Source: Isoperla grammatica
Taxonomy: Eukaryota; Arthropoda; Insecta; Plecoptera; Perlodidae
Direction: 5' to 3'
Assembly (NCBI GenBank): GCA_945910005.1
Contig: OX246749.1
Coordinates: 32,445,271-32,509,270, forward strand
Length of the DNA: 64,000 nt
Shown here piece after piece: positions 32,401 to 42,551 of this stretch. Below the pieces are notes generated by a model, which was not told the DNA's origin, ran no database searches, and worked only from the letters and a program-made list of their open reading frames with translations. The first letter of the stretch is position 1, and each line of letters starts with the position of its first letter. The position numbers were made by a program, and so were the translations under genes.

Positions 32401-34855
32401 TAGTTGCCGCGACTTCAACGTCACGATACCGATCGCACTATTACGCTTGCCCACACACGATGTATCGCACATTGTACCGAGGATATGAAAGTCTTCTCTT
32501 ATGCCCACATTGACACATTTATGTCATCATGCGTCTCGCCAACCAATAGAGACAAGCCTTCTGCTCCTTCCTGTCCAGCCCTCCTGGCATTCCTTCGTCG
32601 TGCTCTTTCAGTATTGAGCAAGGGAATAGATGTTGCCTGTGCTGTACGCCATTCCCACAGAGCTTGCTCCCACTGCTCTCTGCCAACCCTATTCAATGAA
32701 AGTTAGTTTATGTGTTTAAACGTTTAGCTGGTTTTCCCCCCGTCCCTAATACTGGCGCGCTACGTTGCGGTAACGGTAGACTGACGTCGTTGCGGTTGTC
32801 TTCGTTTCCAGACCCGGGCGATCCGCAAGAAGATGATCGAGATCATCACCCGCGACATCACGTCGAGCGACCTCAAGGAGGTGGTCAACAAGCTGCTGCC
32901 CGACAGCATCGCCAAGGACATTGAGAAGGCCTGCCAGGGCATCTACCCCCTCCACGACGTCTACATCCGCAAGGTACGCGCTCGCAAACATTGATTTTAT
33001 TTCTTAATTTTGTTGTGTCAGGCCTGGCTAGCCGGCAACGAAGACATTAGCCCAAGACATGGATTACTCTGCTACTCCCCCCTACCCGATAAACTAATGT
33101 TGGAAACGGGGTCAAGATATATATATAATTTTATTTAGGTCCAGTCTTACAATGTCCCAATAACTACTTATTTGTCGAATACCTTGTTGTTTCCATGGCA
33201 ACGACCAATCAAAACCCTTGAAATCTTCCAACTAGCTTAATTGCTACAAATAACTTTCTTATTAGGAGATTATAAGACCGGCCCTAAGTGTACCTAGGCT
33301 ATATACTACTTGAAAGTTAAACTGATCTATAATTGAGATTTAAAATGTAAATGATTGTATTTCTTTCTTATTACTGCCAGTTTTCAAGGTTTATTTAATT
33401 GTTTGATTTTATTCGTGATGATGATTCATGACGATTAATTATTAATCATCATCATGAATCTTTTTTTATCTAGGTATAACAAATTTAAAATCTGTTATTA
33501 CTCTGTAGGCTACTTTCTAAAGTATACAACAAATATTGTAACCCAAGTTTTTGGTAGTATATATTTTTTGCCTGCCCCGCATAATTTATGTCGTAAATAT
33601 CTTTAATATCGTTCCGTACTGGTAATGTGAGCAAATGTTGTTTTATTTCCTTCCATCCAGACATATTTATGTATGATTTGATGTCTACTAAACATTAGCT
33701 TTGTTTGTCCTGAGATCATTACTCCAGGAGTACGGTTTCACGAAAACCCCGTTTTTCTGTCCTGGAGTAAGTGTGATGGGAGTAGCTGCGACAAGTTCTT
33801 TTGTCCGGTGGTAACTTACTACAACTGATGGGAGTAAAGTTTTTACACACTGCTTCCCGAGTAGGAGGAAGAACTGAAACGATCTCAACTGTGACAACTC
33901 TGTTTTTTTGTCCAAGTGGGAGTAACTGTGATTTTTACTCCCATTTCTGTTACAATGACGTATTTCCGGATTACTCCTGGCGTAAAATACTCCTGTTGAG
34001 GCAGGACAAACTAACAAACCTATTATGTATCACATAGGCCTAATGGTGAATTCACGACCTTGCGTTGCGCTGAGCTGAGCGTTGGACTTTGTTGCGTTGC
34101 GTTGACTTCATCATCTGTTCACGACCTTGCTTTAAACTACAGCCTTCTCGACAGTTCAAACCGCGGATTCAAGGTCTACTTGATCTCCGATCAAGTGGGC
34201 CTTGCGTGGATTGAACCCAAGGTCCGTCGATCTCCTGGCGGAGGTTCGGTAAACCTCAATGTAAAAACTTGGGAGTTTGACGAGTCCCCACCAGGGGATT
34301 TACGGACCTTGGATTGAACCGACGTTCGAGAAGGCTGTGCTTTAAACCGAGTATGCCGGATCATACATGCCGCGAGGATCAAGAAGGCTTTGCTTTGCGT
34401 TATTGCGTTGGAAAGTTGAACTAGAACAATGTTTGCAGCATCGCACAGTCGCGCACAGATGATGCTCATGATTGGCTGCTAGGACTTCGAAGTTCAAAGT
34501 TGCGTAGCGCAACGCAAGGTCGTGAATTCACCATAAGGTTCAAATTATTTTTAAATTAGAATTATAAATATTTTTAAATTTTAATTATTTTTAAAATTTT
34601 CAGTAAATTCCCAATATTTCTGGGAATGTTCCTCCCCATGTATAAAGTTCATCACCACACGTACGTCTGTAAGCGTGTGTGTCAGTGGCTGACTGTAGCG
34701 TTGTGTTGCAGGTGAAGGTGCTCAAGAAGCCGCGCTTCGAGCTGTCGAAGCTGTTGGAGCTGCACGGAGACGGAGGCAAGGAGACAACGGGGGAGGAGGG
34801 AGTCAAGGTCGAACGCCCAGAGGGTTACGAGCCGCCGGTGCAGGCGGAGGTGTAG
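26386..34855 (+). CDS. RPS3A: 40S ribosomal protein S3a (eS1), 6 exons
   Basis: Exons 26386-26447, 27496-27599, 28879-28998, 30583-30785, 32812-32973 and 34712-34855, all GT-AG with phases that keep one frame. The product is 264 residues, the same length as human RPS3A. Diagnostic stretches are [116 protein letters not shown] and the C-terminal EGYEPPVQ. It is a structural protein of the small ribosomal subunit acting in cytosolic translation. A pyrimidine-rich start region suggests 5'TOP growth control. Intron 4 hosts four snoRNA-like sequences; introns 1, 2, 3 and 5 contain inverted-repeat elements. The gene appears intact. Confidence 0.98.
26950..27080 (-). mobile_element. LINE tail fragment, same family as 22470-22790
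   Basis: Reverse complement matches the final about 120 bases of the 22470-22790 fragment, including the CTGCCAGAAGCAGGAAACGG stretch and the ATGATGATG tail. In RPS3A intron 1. Confidence 0.7.
27312..27441. mobile_element. Short foldback element in RPS3A intron 1
   Basis: CGGTAATGCTT...AAGCATTACCG inverted ends over 130 bp. Shares GCTTTCGTCA and GCTGGTTGGCT segments with the foldback at 45123-45238. Confidence 0.6.
27496..27599 (+). CDS. RPS3A: RPS3A coding exon 2
   Basis: Residues 21-55. Acceptor TTTGTAG|TG, donor ACAA|GTAAGT. Encodes [15 protein letters not shown] and [12 protein letters not shown]. Confidence 0.96.
27818..28758. mobile_element. Inverted-repeat element in RPS3A intron 2
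   Basis: AGGGTCGTTGTGGGTA at 27818 and its reverse complement ending near 28757 bound about 940 bp. Subterminal GTCCACCC / GGGTGGAC repeats occur on both sides. No transposase. Confidence 0.7.
28879..28998 (+). CDS. RPS3A: RPS3A coding exon 3
   Basis: Residues 56-95. Acceptor TTTTACAG|AA, donor CAAG|GTGAGT. Encodes [20 protein letters not shown] and the [11 protein letters not shown] segment. Confidence 0.96.
29372..30079. mobile_element. hAT-like non-autonomous element in RPS3A intron 3
   Basis: TAGGGATGACGA and TCGTCTTCCCTA termini with perfect 8-bp flanks ATTTGAAT (29364-29371 and 30080-30087). Subterminal CCCGGGTACCCG-type palindromes are repeated at both ends. 708 bp, no transposase. 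Confidence 0.85.
30583..30785 (+). CDS. RPS3A: RPS3A coding exon 4
   Basis: Residues 96-163. Acceptor CCCGCAG|GA, donor CGCAG|GTACG. Encodes [16 protein letters not shown] through [10 protein letters not shown]. It is clearly more GC-rich than the intron DNA around it. Confidence 0.97.
31198..31332 (+). ncRNA. Intronic box H/ACA snoRNA-like gene, copy 1
   Basis: In RPS3A intron 4, sense strand. Hairpin 1 closes with CCCAA/TTGGG (31203-31207 with 31250-31254). A degenerate H box AAAGTG starts at 31257, exactly 15 nt below the upper stem. Hairpin 2 pairs CGCAG with CTGCG and, above it, GATGG with CCATC; then 15 nt later comes ACA at 31327-31329 with 3 nt to the 3' end. The 14-16 nt spacing of guide pocket to H/ACA box is diagnostic of box H/ACA guide RNAs. 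The target base is not assigned. The H box lacks the final A of ANANNA, so activity of this copy is less sure. Confidence 0.7.
31897..32033 (+). ncRNA. Intronic box H/ACA snoRNA gene, copy 2
   Basis: Best example of the set. Hairpin 1: lower stem CCCAATT/AATTGGG, pocket, then a strong upper stem CCTAG-x-CAGT / ACTG-x-CTTAGG. H box ATAGAA at 31956-31961, 15 nt after the upper stem. Hairpin 2: lower stem TGCAAG/CTTGCA, upper stem GATGG/CCATC, 15 nt, then ACA at 32028-32030 and TTT. Every element of the hairpin-hinge-hairpin-tail fold is present within 137 nt, the usual size. Predicted role: guiding pseudouridylation of rRNA or snRNA as part of a dyskerin RNP in the nucleolus; released from the RPS3A intron by processing. 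Confidence 0.85.
32120..32256 (+). ncRNA. Intronic box H/ACA snoRNA gene, copy 3 (near-identical to copy 2)
   Basis: A 223-bp direct duplication of copy 2, offset exactly 223 bases; I see essentially one difference inside the RNA (TTTAGG against TTTAAG in hairpin 2's loop). H box ATAGAA at 32179-32184, ACA at 32251-32253. The flanks are duplicated too, so this is a tandem DNA duplication, not a retrotransposed copy. Confidence 0.85.
32325..32458 (+). ncRNA. Intronic box H/ACA snoRNA gene, copy 4 (diverged)
   Basis: Hairpin 1 closes with CCCAA/TTGGG and has a CACC/GGTG upper stem; 15 nt then a consensus H box AAATTA at 32384-32389. Hairpin 2 lower stem GGCGGGCGTA pairs with TACGCTTGCC (two G-U pairs), upper stem GCGA/TCGC, 16 nt, then ACA at 32453-32455. 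Hairpin 1 resembles copy 1 closely while hairpin 2 differs from all others yet still folds, which argues for selection on structure and possibly a new target. Confidence 0.78.
32812..32973 (+). CDS. RPS3A: RPS3A coding exon 5
   Basis: Residues 164-217, 54 codons in phase 0. Acceptor TTTCCAG|AC, donor CGCAAG|GTACGC. Encodes [15 protein letters not shown] and the [18 protein letters not shown] block. Confidence 0.97.
33135..33294. mobile_element. MITE family D copy in RPS3A intron 5
   Basis: Starts TAGGTCCAGTCTTACAATGT and ends GATTATAAGACCGGCCCTA, an imperfect inverted repeat. A second copy lies at 42588-42735. Both hold a CCATGGCAAC motif. Confidence 0.7.
33700..34014. mobile_element. Putative MITE in RPS3A intron 5
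   Basis: GTTTGTCCTG and CAGGACAAAC ends with subterminal ACTCC/GGAGTA motifs repeated in both orientations. Resembles a small inverted-repeat element; no target duplication confirmed. Confidence 0.5.
34043..34534. mobile_element. MITE with perfect 29-bp inverted repeats, containing a nested MITE
   Basis: 34043-34071 and 34506-34534 are exact reverse complements (ATGGTGAATTCACGACCTTG...). Inside, 34139-34349 is another element with GCCTTCTCGA / TCGAGAAGGC ends. In RPS3A intron 5. Confidence 0.85.
34139..34349. mobile_element. Inner nested MITE, related to 90-200
   Basis: Ends ACAGCCTTCTCGA and TCGAGAAGGCTGT; contains GGATTGAACCGACGTTC, also found at about 124-140 in the same spacing from an AGAAGGCTGTG stretch. 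The two are copies of one family. Confidence 0.65.
34712..34855 (+). CDS. RPS3A: RPS3A coding exon 6 and stop
   Basis: Residues 218-264, then TAG at 34853-34855. Encodes [19 protein letters not shown], a divergent G/E-rich linker and [10 protein letters not shown]. Confidence 0.97.
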   Translation: MKVLKKPRFELSKLLELHGDGGKETTGEEGVKVERPEGYEPPVQAEV

Positions 34856-34890
34856 ATAGCAACCACCGGTGTAACAACGCGTGGAAAACA

Positions 34891-34896
34891 AATAAA
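34891..34896 (+). terminator. RPS3A: RPS3A polyadenylation signal AATAAA
   Basis: A canonical AATAAA lies 36 bases after the stop codon. The very short 3'UTR it implies is typical of ribosomal-protein genes; a T-rich stretch follows at about 34920. Confidence 0.8.
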
Positions 34897-35015
34897 ACTT
34901 GAAAACTATACGAGTTGCGTTTTTATTTACGTGTGTGAGTCCCGATCCTTTGTCCAAACAATCAACATTATTAAGTCTGTTCTTTCTAGACAGTTTCCCC
35001 CTTTATTATTAGTAT

Positions 35016-35197
35016 TAGGGTCGAATGCATAGTCGTTCCTCACATGCTTCTCAACTCAAGCCTTTCCTCAGGCTTGCCCAACCACCAATCACAGAGCAGC
35101 ATTGCCTTGTTGACTGCTCTGTGATTGGTGGTTGGGCGAGTCTGAGGAAAGGCTGAGTTAAGGAGCACGTGAGGAATGACTTTGCATTTGACCCCTA
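35016..35197. mobile_element. Foldback MITE downstream of RPS3A
   Basis: TAGGGTCGAATGCATAGTCG pairs with its right-hand counterpart ending TTGACCCCTA; core CCAACCACCAATCACAGAGC and its complement face each other across about 15 bases. Confidence 0.8.
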
Positions 35198-35673
35198 AGT
35201 CTTTAGTATTAGTATTATTAGTATTAATATTTGAGTATTTTATTAGTATTAGTCTTTAGTAGATGGATAGATATTTGGGCTTAACGTCTCATATTGTCTT
35301 AGGTTTGCTATTTTCACAATACATAGTATGATTTTACAACTACATTGTAGGCCTACATATATATCAAAATTGCATCAATACAAAAATACAACAAAATTGT
35401 ATGATATTGGGTATCAAATATCGAGTACTTTGCCTATTGTTGTATATCTACCAATGCCTCTACTCACGCTGAGTGATAAAGACTACTAGTTGGTCGAAAC
35501 GTATCAGCAACTTGTCTACTCATCTACTTGTTTCTATGTGCGACCTACCTAACGTTTTAAGGTAAGCTGTCGTCCTTCTGTACCTTTCCCCTCACTAGAA
35601 CATGTTAATTTGTGTTCCTAGTCCAACTTAATATACAATAATATCTGTGTCTGTGATAAGTAGGCTATCACTA

Positions 35674-36401
35674 AGGGCCGGTTTTTCAATCAGTTTTGTA
35701 ATCAGTGATTAGATCAACCAGAGCTATTACCAACTTGAGAATGCTGTGATACTGTTAGTAACCAATTATCAAACGTCTCCTAATTACTCTTATCAAATTG
35801 ATAGAATTCTTATTCCAGCGACTTTAAATTCGTATGTAAACCACATTGTATAAAAGTTCAAATCAGCAATATCATACTATTTATATACAAACTAATAAAT
35901 AGCTATAATTTATATTGGTCAACATGTGTATTATGATGCAATTGTGTTTTGTTCAGGTAAAAAAACACACCTTTCAACAGTGATTTGAAAGAATTTGGTA
36001 CAGACAGATCATTGTTGTCTAAACACTGGATGGACCATCAATTTACCAAAGGCTGGTTAGGTACTTCCACGGCCTCTTTTAGGTTACATAATTTAATATC
36101 TTTGTGAGCTTGACAAATGACTTCACTCATCTCAAGCAATAATAGCCAACCAGGAAAACATATACATACACTATTTTATTTCCTATTTATCAAACATGCA
36201 GGCTTATGAATTCAATAAATTAAAACTGAGTTGTGCTTTTTAAAAATTGTTATCATATAGGCCTACAAAATTAGTTTGAACTAAAAAAAAAAAACATTTT
36301 TAATATGTTTGGGTAGCATCTACATTTTACATTGGCAATGTTGGTAAAAGCCTTGGTTACCCTAACCACTGATTAAAAAACTGATTGAAAAACCGGGCCT
36401 A
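35674..36401. mobile_element. Inverted-repeat element, about 728 bp
   Basis: GGGCCGGTTTTTCAATCAGT / ACTGATTGAAAAACCGGGCC ends with CAGTGATTA / TAACCACTGATTA next to them, about 33 bp in all. No transposase. Confidence 0.75.
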
Positions 36402-37576
36402 AAAGAGATTGACAACATAGCATATTATATTAATTGTCTTCTTCTTTCGAACACCCAAAGCTGGAACTAAGCCATTCTCTGCCTAGTTGCCCAATGAAGG
36501 TTTGCCACATATTTCCTTCTTGCTATATTTTGCCCTCCATTAGATCTCTTTCTGCTGTCAGGGAGACACATATCGCAAGATGTTGTAATAGTAACAGAAA
36601 TAATTGTGGTAATTAACAAACAAATCCGTAATAAACAAGATGCATTCTGGTGGCAAGAAAATAAACTTTTATTAGGAGTGGTTTAGCTGTCAATTTTAAT
36701 TGTGGTTTATTGTTAATATTAATTAATGGCGCTGAAAGGAGGTTGCTTAGCAGCACTATCTGTGTTAGTTTTGAATCCTCTATACCCAGATGAAAATAAA
36801 ACATTTATTTAGTACAGGGTACACTATTTTGGTTGAAATACACCCTTTGTCTGAAGTGTATTTGTAAAGAATTAAAATGTAGGCTATTCAAAAAATGTTT
36901 TTAATATTTTCTTAACGGCCCCTGTACAACGTATTCGTCGATGAAGATCTTCATTGTGCTGTAGTAAGTGGGACAGTAATTGATTTGGATCTGTAGTTTG
37001 GTACAACTACATATGCATTTATGGGGTCGGATTGACCTATGTAGGTCTTTCAAGCTTTTTGCAGTCACAATAATTCCATCAAATAGGCAGTGTACCATTT
37101 ATAAAAAGTTACAATCATAAGGTGTAACTTGTACCATAATTTTCTGTGAAATATTCATTGTAGGCTAACTTGTAACCATTGTGTTCTGAATCCTGATAAC
37201 CTATATTTATCTGTACATATTGTAGGATTAGAGTTTATCTATGCACACCATTAACAAGGTACTACTAATCTGTTTTATCTCTGTCATTGCATTGCAGATT
37301 CTGCTATTTGCTCGGTTGTGATTGTCGGCTAAACCCGTTGCAAGGGCCACTCGACATCTCCACCTGTTATTATCAAATGTTGATCTAGTTCTCAGATTTG
37401 TGTTTACTTTTGTAAATTATACTGGATGCGTACTAATCGTCGTCAACCATTGCTGATTCTGCCAGTCAGCGTGTGTGTTGCAACCAAATGTTTCCACTTA
37501 TTCATATCCTCAAGACAATAGGCAACACGCATACGATTTTTGTTGTTGAACTAAGAAGTACTTAGTTATATAGTCT

Positions 37577-37715
37577 AGGGCCGTATGCACAAGTACAGGA
37601 TTTGTTGCTATGGAATTGTTTTATTACATGCTATTTTCCATAAGAAAAACAAACTCCATAGCAACCATAAACAAATCACATATTTAACTCTTCTGCGCAT
37701 TTCACCCTAAGATAC
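37577..37715. mobile_element. MITE family C copy
   Basis: GGGCCGTATGCACAAGTACA to ACTCTTCTGCGCATTTCACC. A partial fifth copy begins at 45052. Confidence 0.7.
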
Positions 37716-38177
37716 AAGAATAATATTCAAGCAGGTCATAAGCAAAAACAAATTTTTTTAATAGGTTTAATATCGGTTTTGTTGTCGCATTTATTCGAGT
37801 TGCAACTCGGGTATGTGAAACGCGTCGAGGCGGCTGTGATTTCATGACTGGTGGCATGAGCAGTTATTCTTGGTATGCATTACAGTCATTTGTTGGTCTA
37901 CAACAATGACTTCGTGTACGAGATGATGGCCGCTATGTGTAGGAACTGCAATACCTCATGTACGGGAATATGGCCGCCAACAATGTCAGTGACGTCACGT
38001 GAATATAAAGAATAGCATTAGTTACAATTAATGGTGCAGTGACATCACAGGCGGACAACAATGTGTTGCTAGGCAACTCCATTGTTGTATCTTTCTGTGA
38101 TTGGTGAACATTCAATGTTTGTCTGCAAAAAAAACACGGCTACATGGCCATTTTTGGAATCGTAATCGACGCTATTG

Positions 38178-38263
38178 TGGAGCATTGTTGCCTTTGATCT
38201 ATCAAGAACCCTTAGGTAGATGTAATCACAGTCCTCTAGATGAATTCTGAAAATCATCTATTA
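38178..38263. mobile_element. MITE family A, 3' half
   Basis: GAGCATTGTTGCCTTTGATC through TCTGAAAATCATCTATT; only the right half of the long form. Confidence 0.65.
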
Positions 38264-38264
38264 G

Positions 38265-40900
38265 TGCAGCCGGCTTTGGCGGCGATATTGGAGCGCGGAG
38301 TGTTTGCGTACACGTTACGGGATTCGTGCCGCTATCTAGTGCAAATACTTGCGAATCGGTTTATCGGATCCGCTGTTTTACAGTCTCGGCCATCTGGATC
38401 ACTTGACACTCGATGTTTTATTGGCTGCGTGGTGACTGGTGCACGTAAGAAGGGTTGAGTGCTCAAGGGAGAAGAGAAGAAGATTGATTGAAGAAGACGT
38501 TGAAGAATGATACAAATCGTGGGAACGGGAAAGTGAAAGAAATTACGCAGAAACTGTTATCGCAGCTTTGTGGCGTAAAATGATGTTAATTCTTTTTCTT
38601 TTCACACTTGCATTCATGCATTTCTGTTTTATGTTAATCTAATATTTTATTTTTCATGTTTTCTTTATTATATTAATCATTATGTATCATTTTTTTATCA
38701 TTTTTTTCGTTTTCTCTTTTCTATAGTCTTTCGTTTTGTTGTCGTGTTACCGTTTGCTACATATTTTATTTTATTTGGTGTTTTTAATATTGTTTCGATA
38801 ATTTTATTAATTGAGGCTGATTTAAACAGACTAGCCTGTTAAACATTACATTTAATAGTAATTCATTGTTTTTATCTGTTATATTTCGGAGGGGTTTACG
38901 TTAACGATTTTTGACCTGCGTATTCTAGTATTGTTGTTTAGTTCTTGATATTAAGTATGAGAACATACCTAATTGCAATTTAAAACTTGTGTAGTAAGTA
39001 AATTGTAGTTTTGAAGTAGTAGTATAAATTTGTATCCAGTTTTTCTTTTTTTTTTGTAAGAACTGAGACTGGTATACTTTATTTAAATGTTTTATAAATA
39101 ATGGAATTAAAGGAACATTTCAGGTAGGAAGAATAATGAAACGTGATACATAGTTTGACATAATACATTGATTTTATTTCACATGTGTCAATTTGTGGGA
39201 TTTATCACTCACATTACATCGACATGTTATATACTATTATTTTCTGCACAAATGCATTTTTTGTCTTTGGCAAAAGTCAACGAGGATAGGATTAACACGG
39301 GCGATAACATTGACATAATAGGCAGCGTAAGGACAATGCGTACAGTCGTTCGTAACGGGACAAAACATCAATAAATAATAGTAGAATAAATTATTAAATA
39401 AATACAATATAAAAATATACCGTACAGAGAAAGTAATAATAGTTTCTTTGAAACGTTTTAATATTAATTTACAATATATTATTATTAATAATACTTGAGT
39501 CAACTTCTTGACTAGAAGTTTACAAACACTTGGTTTGGTAGAACGTAAAAATACGTTTATGTAAAATGATGTTTTCGCCGTAAAGATTGGTTAAACGTTA
39601 AAAACAAATAGAAAACAACGTTGCTCATTAAAATAAAAATATTGGCAAGACGTTTATAAGTTTAACGCATCCTTGTGCGGTTGCGTATTCGTGCTAAGTG
39701 TACTATGACATTAAAAACTGTTAAGTAACAACGCCATAGTGAAGTGTTGCACATGCTTTAGTGCGTACAAGTAAATTGACACTTCAGTTTTATAGGTGAA
39801 GCCGATTTAAAAGTGTTAACATTTTACATATTATGGAAACTATTCATTATTTTGTGTTTTTTATTATACATAACATGAACATTTAAACCAATGTTATATC
39901 TTTTGGTTCTGGCAGATTTTATTGATCAAAAAATTAATGCTGTTGATATGAATATTTTTGAATTTGCTAATTTCTTGATTTTTTATCTAACCAATATGAT
40001 AAATCATAATGTGACAACAATTTGTAAAAAAGTATTTTATGGACATATGATAAATTAACTCATTTGATAACGGAACTGTCCCAAATATCGTCTGAATAGT
40101 GGACGATGATAAATAAATCGAGCTCTAATTGTATTCACAAAGTCACTTGAATACCTTTTTGGAATGATTTAAGTACTGCCCAACTTAATGAGTACAAAAC
40201 AAGTCTAACGTCCGTTCAATGAATCAAACTTAAAGGAATGTTAACGGTGTAGACAACTATTTCGTAACTTATTCCTTAAACATTTTGCGATCAATTTATA
40301 CATTCAAAACGAATATTTTTGTGTTAGACTATTGCAGCTTTACATTGTACATCAGTTACAATTGTAAAACCGCATTCAACATTGTAATAAACGAATATAC
40401 TATACACATTTAAATAAATAAATACAATAGTTACTTTAATACTATTTTAAAGGAACCATTTAGGAGAATTATTAGAGGAACATATAGAGCATATTCAATG
40501 CTTTAATATAAAAACTTAAATCGTTCATTTGAAGAAACTAACAACATTTTCAATATATATGTATTCTCCGAACCAAACGCTTTCTTGATACCAAATACAA
40601 CGTCGGATTAAACAAAATCCGAAGTTCGAATAATTGTTTTTAAATATATTAAAGCTATAGGTATAAAATAAATTAAGGTTTGAAATACAAACCGTGATAA
40701 ATAAATAATTCAATTAATTAACTATATAGGTATATTATACTGAGAATGTTTTGATGGAACTTGGAACACACGAAAAGCCGTTTAATTCTACCTTGTAATA
40801 AGGTATAGAATTTGATTGTTGTGTTGTAAGTAAGTTGGATTGGGGCGACGCGTGGCGACGAGGTTTGACTAGGGGTCGTCTCTGGGAACTCTCTCCCGAT
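38265..40900. other. AT-rich region downstream of the peptide gene
   Basis: No dispersed family seen after 38263. 40900 downward may be the peptide gene's 3'UTR. A GC-richer island at 38265-38460 carries a 72-codon frame of no known family. Confidence 0.4.
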
Positions 40901-40901
40901 A

Positions 40902-40907
40902 TCAATA
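40902..40907 (-). CDS. Peptide precursor exon 4 (terminal codon and stop)
   Basis: Acceptor TTCTGTTTCAG precedes TAT TGA, giving Tyr and stop. The acceptor is good, but a nearby alternative AG at about 40890 would keep an open frame longer, so the C-terminus is provisional. Confidence 0.4.
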   Translation of the reverse strand, partial: Y

Positions 40908-42503
40908 CTGAAACAGAAGGAAACAAATTTATTATTAGCGAGCTACCAAAAACATCCTAATCGATCGTTAAATTGTTATTTTATGTTAGTTTTGCTTTAG
41001 ATTTTTTTTCATATTTTTATGTAATTTCCGTAATTTTAGTAAGTGATGTATTTGTGTTAGGATGGTGTATTGAAATAAGCCGTACGCAACAATTTGTGAC
41101 AAGTTTTCATTTGTGTGGAAATAAACTACATTAATTTATTTATTGAAATGTGAAATGTTAAAGCCAAACGACTTGTTAATTCATACCTTGGATCCAATGT
41201 TGTGCTTTTGTGCAATGTCGTGCAAATAGTTTTATGTTTTCGTATCGATTTGTGTCTGTGGTATATGGCTCATTTTCAAGGATGTTGCTAAGTTGTCTTT
41301 TTAATCTATGTATTAATTTCGTTTCAGATTGTGGACGTGACTGTTAAATGCAAGATTAATGATGTTATTTTATTTCTCTCTGTGGTAATATGTTAAAGTT
41401 GATCCTCACCATTTGAGACTCTGGGGTCGAAACAATGGGCTTGTTGACCTTTCGATGTCGCCCTCATACAAGCTGCAAGAAGAAGAAGAAGATTATTATT
41501 ACCTGCACTATATTAATAATAGTAATTTAATTAATAAATTGAATATATTTTTTTATTTATATTTTTGTATATATTTTTTAAATTAATTGATTAATTAGTT
41601 TATATTAACTAACTTTTTTATTAATACTACATTTGACCGAATCTAAACATTGTGTGAAACTGAAAACCCACTTAAAATTTGTCCCTATTGAAATACTATA
41701 CAATAATTAATAATTGATCATCGAATTTAACACAAATATAATTTTGTATTCCTAAATTGTAAGTTGAAATTTATGAAAACTTGTGTATTTTTCCTTTAAA
41801 ATATGTTTTTCTTGTTGTAATAACATAACAATTTGATACAAATGTATGGTTGTTATGAAAGTTTATCAATTTTAGTTTCAGTATTTGTTTGTTTAAAAAA
41901 AACATACTCTAGCTCGTTGAATTTAATGTTCTATTAATATTTTTGAATCGATCGTTTAATTTCAAAATTACAAAAACTAATACGTATGGCATTCGGAATG
42001 ACTATAATGTGTGTTTGAGCTAACTGGATAATCGATATCTTAAAAGTCAAAATAAATTCAAATTCAAACATTTTCATTTTCAAAAATTTAATTTTCAAAA
42101 ATTTAAATTTTTGATTTTTTTTCAAATTTTTTTTTTTTAAATTTAAACTAATTTTTTTTTTTTTTGGTAAGTGTTAGAAGTGATTCTTACCGTGGGTTCC
42201 CTCCCCCTCATCTTGTACCCCTGCCCCTCCTCCTCCCTGGGCTGGTCCATCAGTTCCTCGGAGTCATCATTCATAACATCATCGCTATCCGGCTCATTAG
42301 ACTCATCCAGTAGTTCCCTCCACAGTAGGTTGGCTGCGCGACGGCGTCGGCCACTGTAAACAAGATGGCGGTGTGTTATTAATAATAATAATAATTAATA
42401 ATAATTATTATTGGGGGCACGTGTCATTTTACATATACATTTTACACGCACTTTCCTAAGATTTAAGATTTTATTCGCCCTTTGCCTTGAGAAATAAAGA
42501 CAA

Positions 42504-42551
<48 letters not shown>

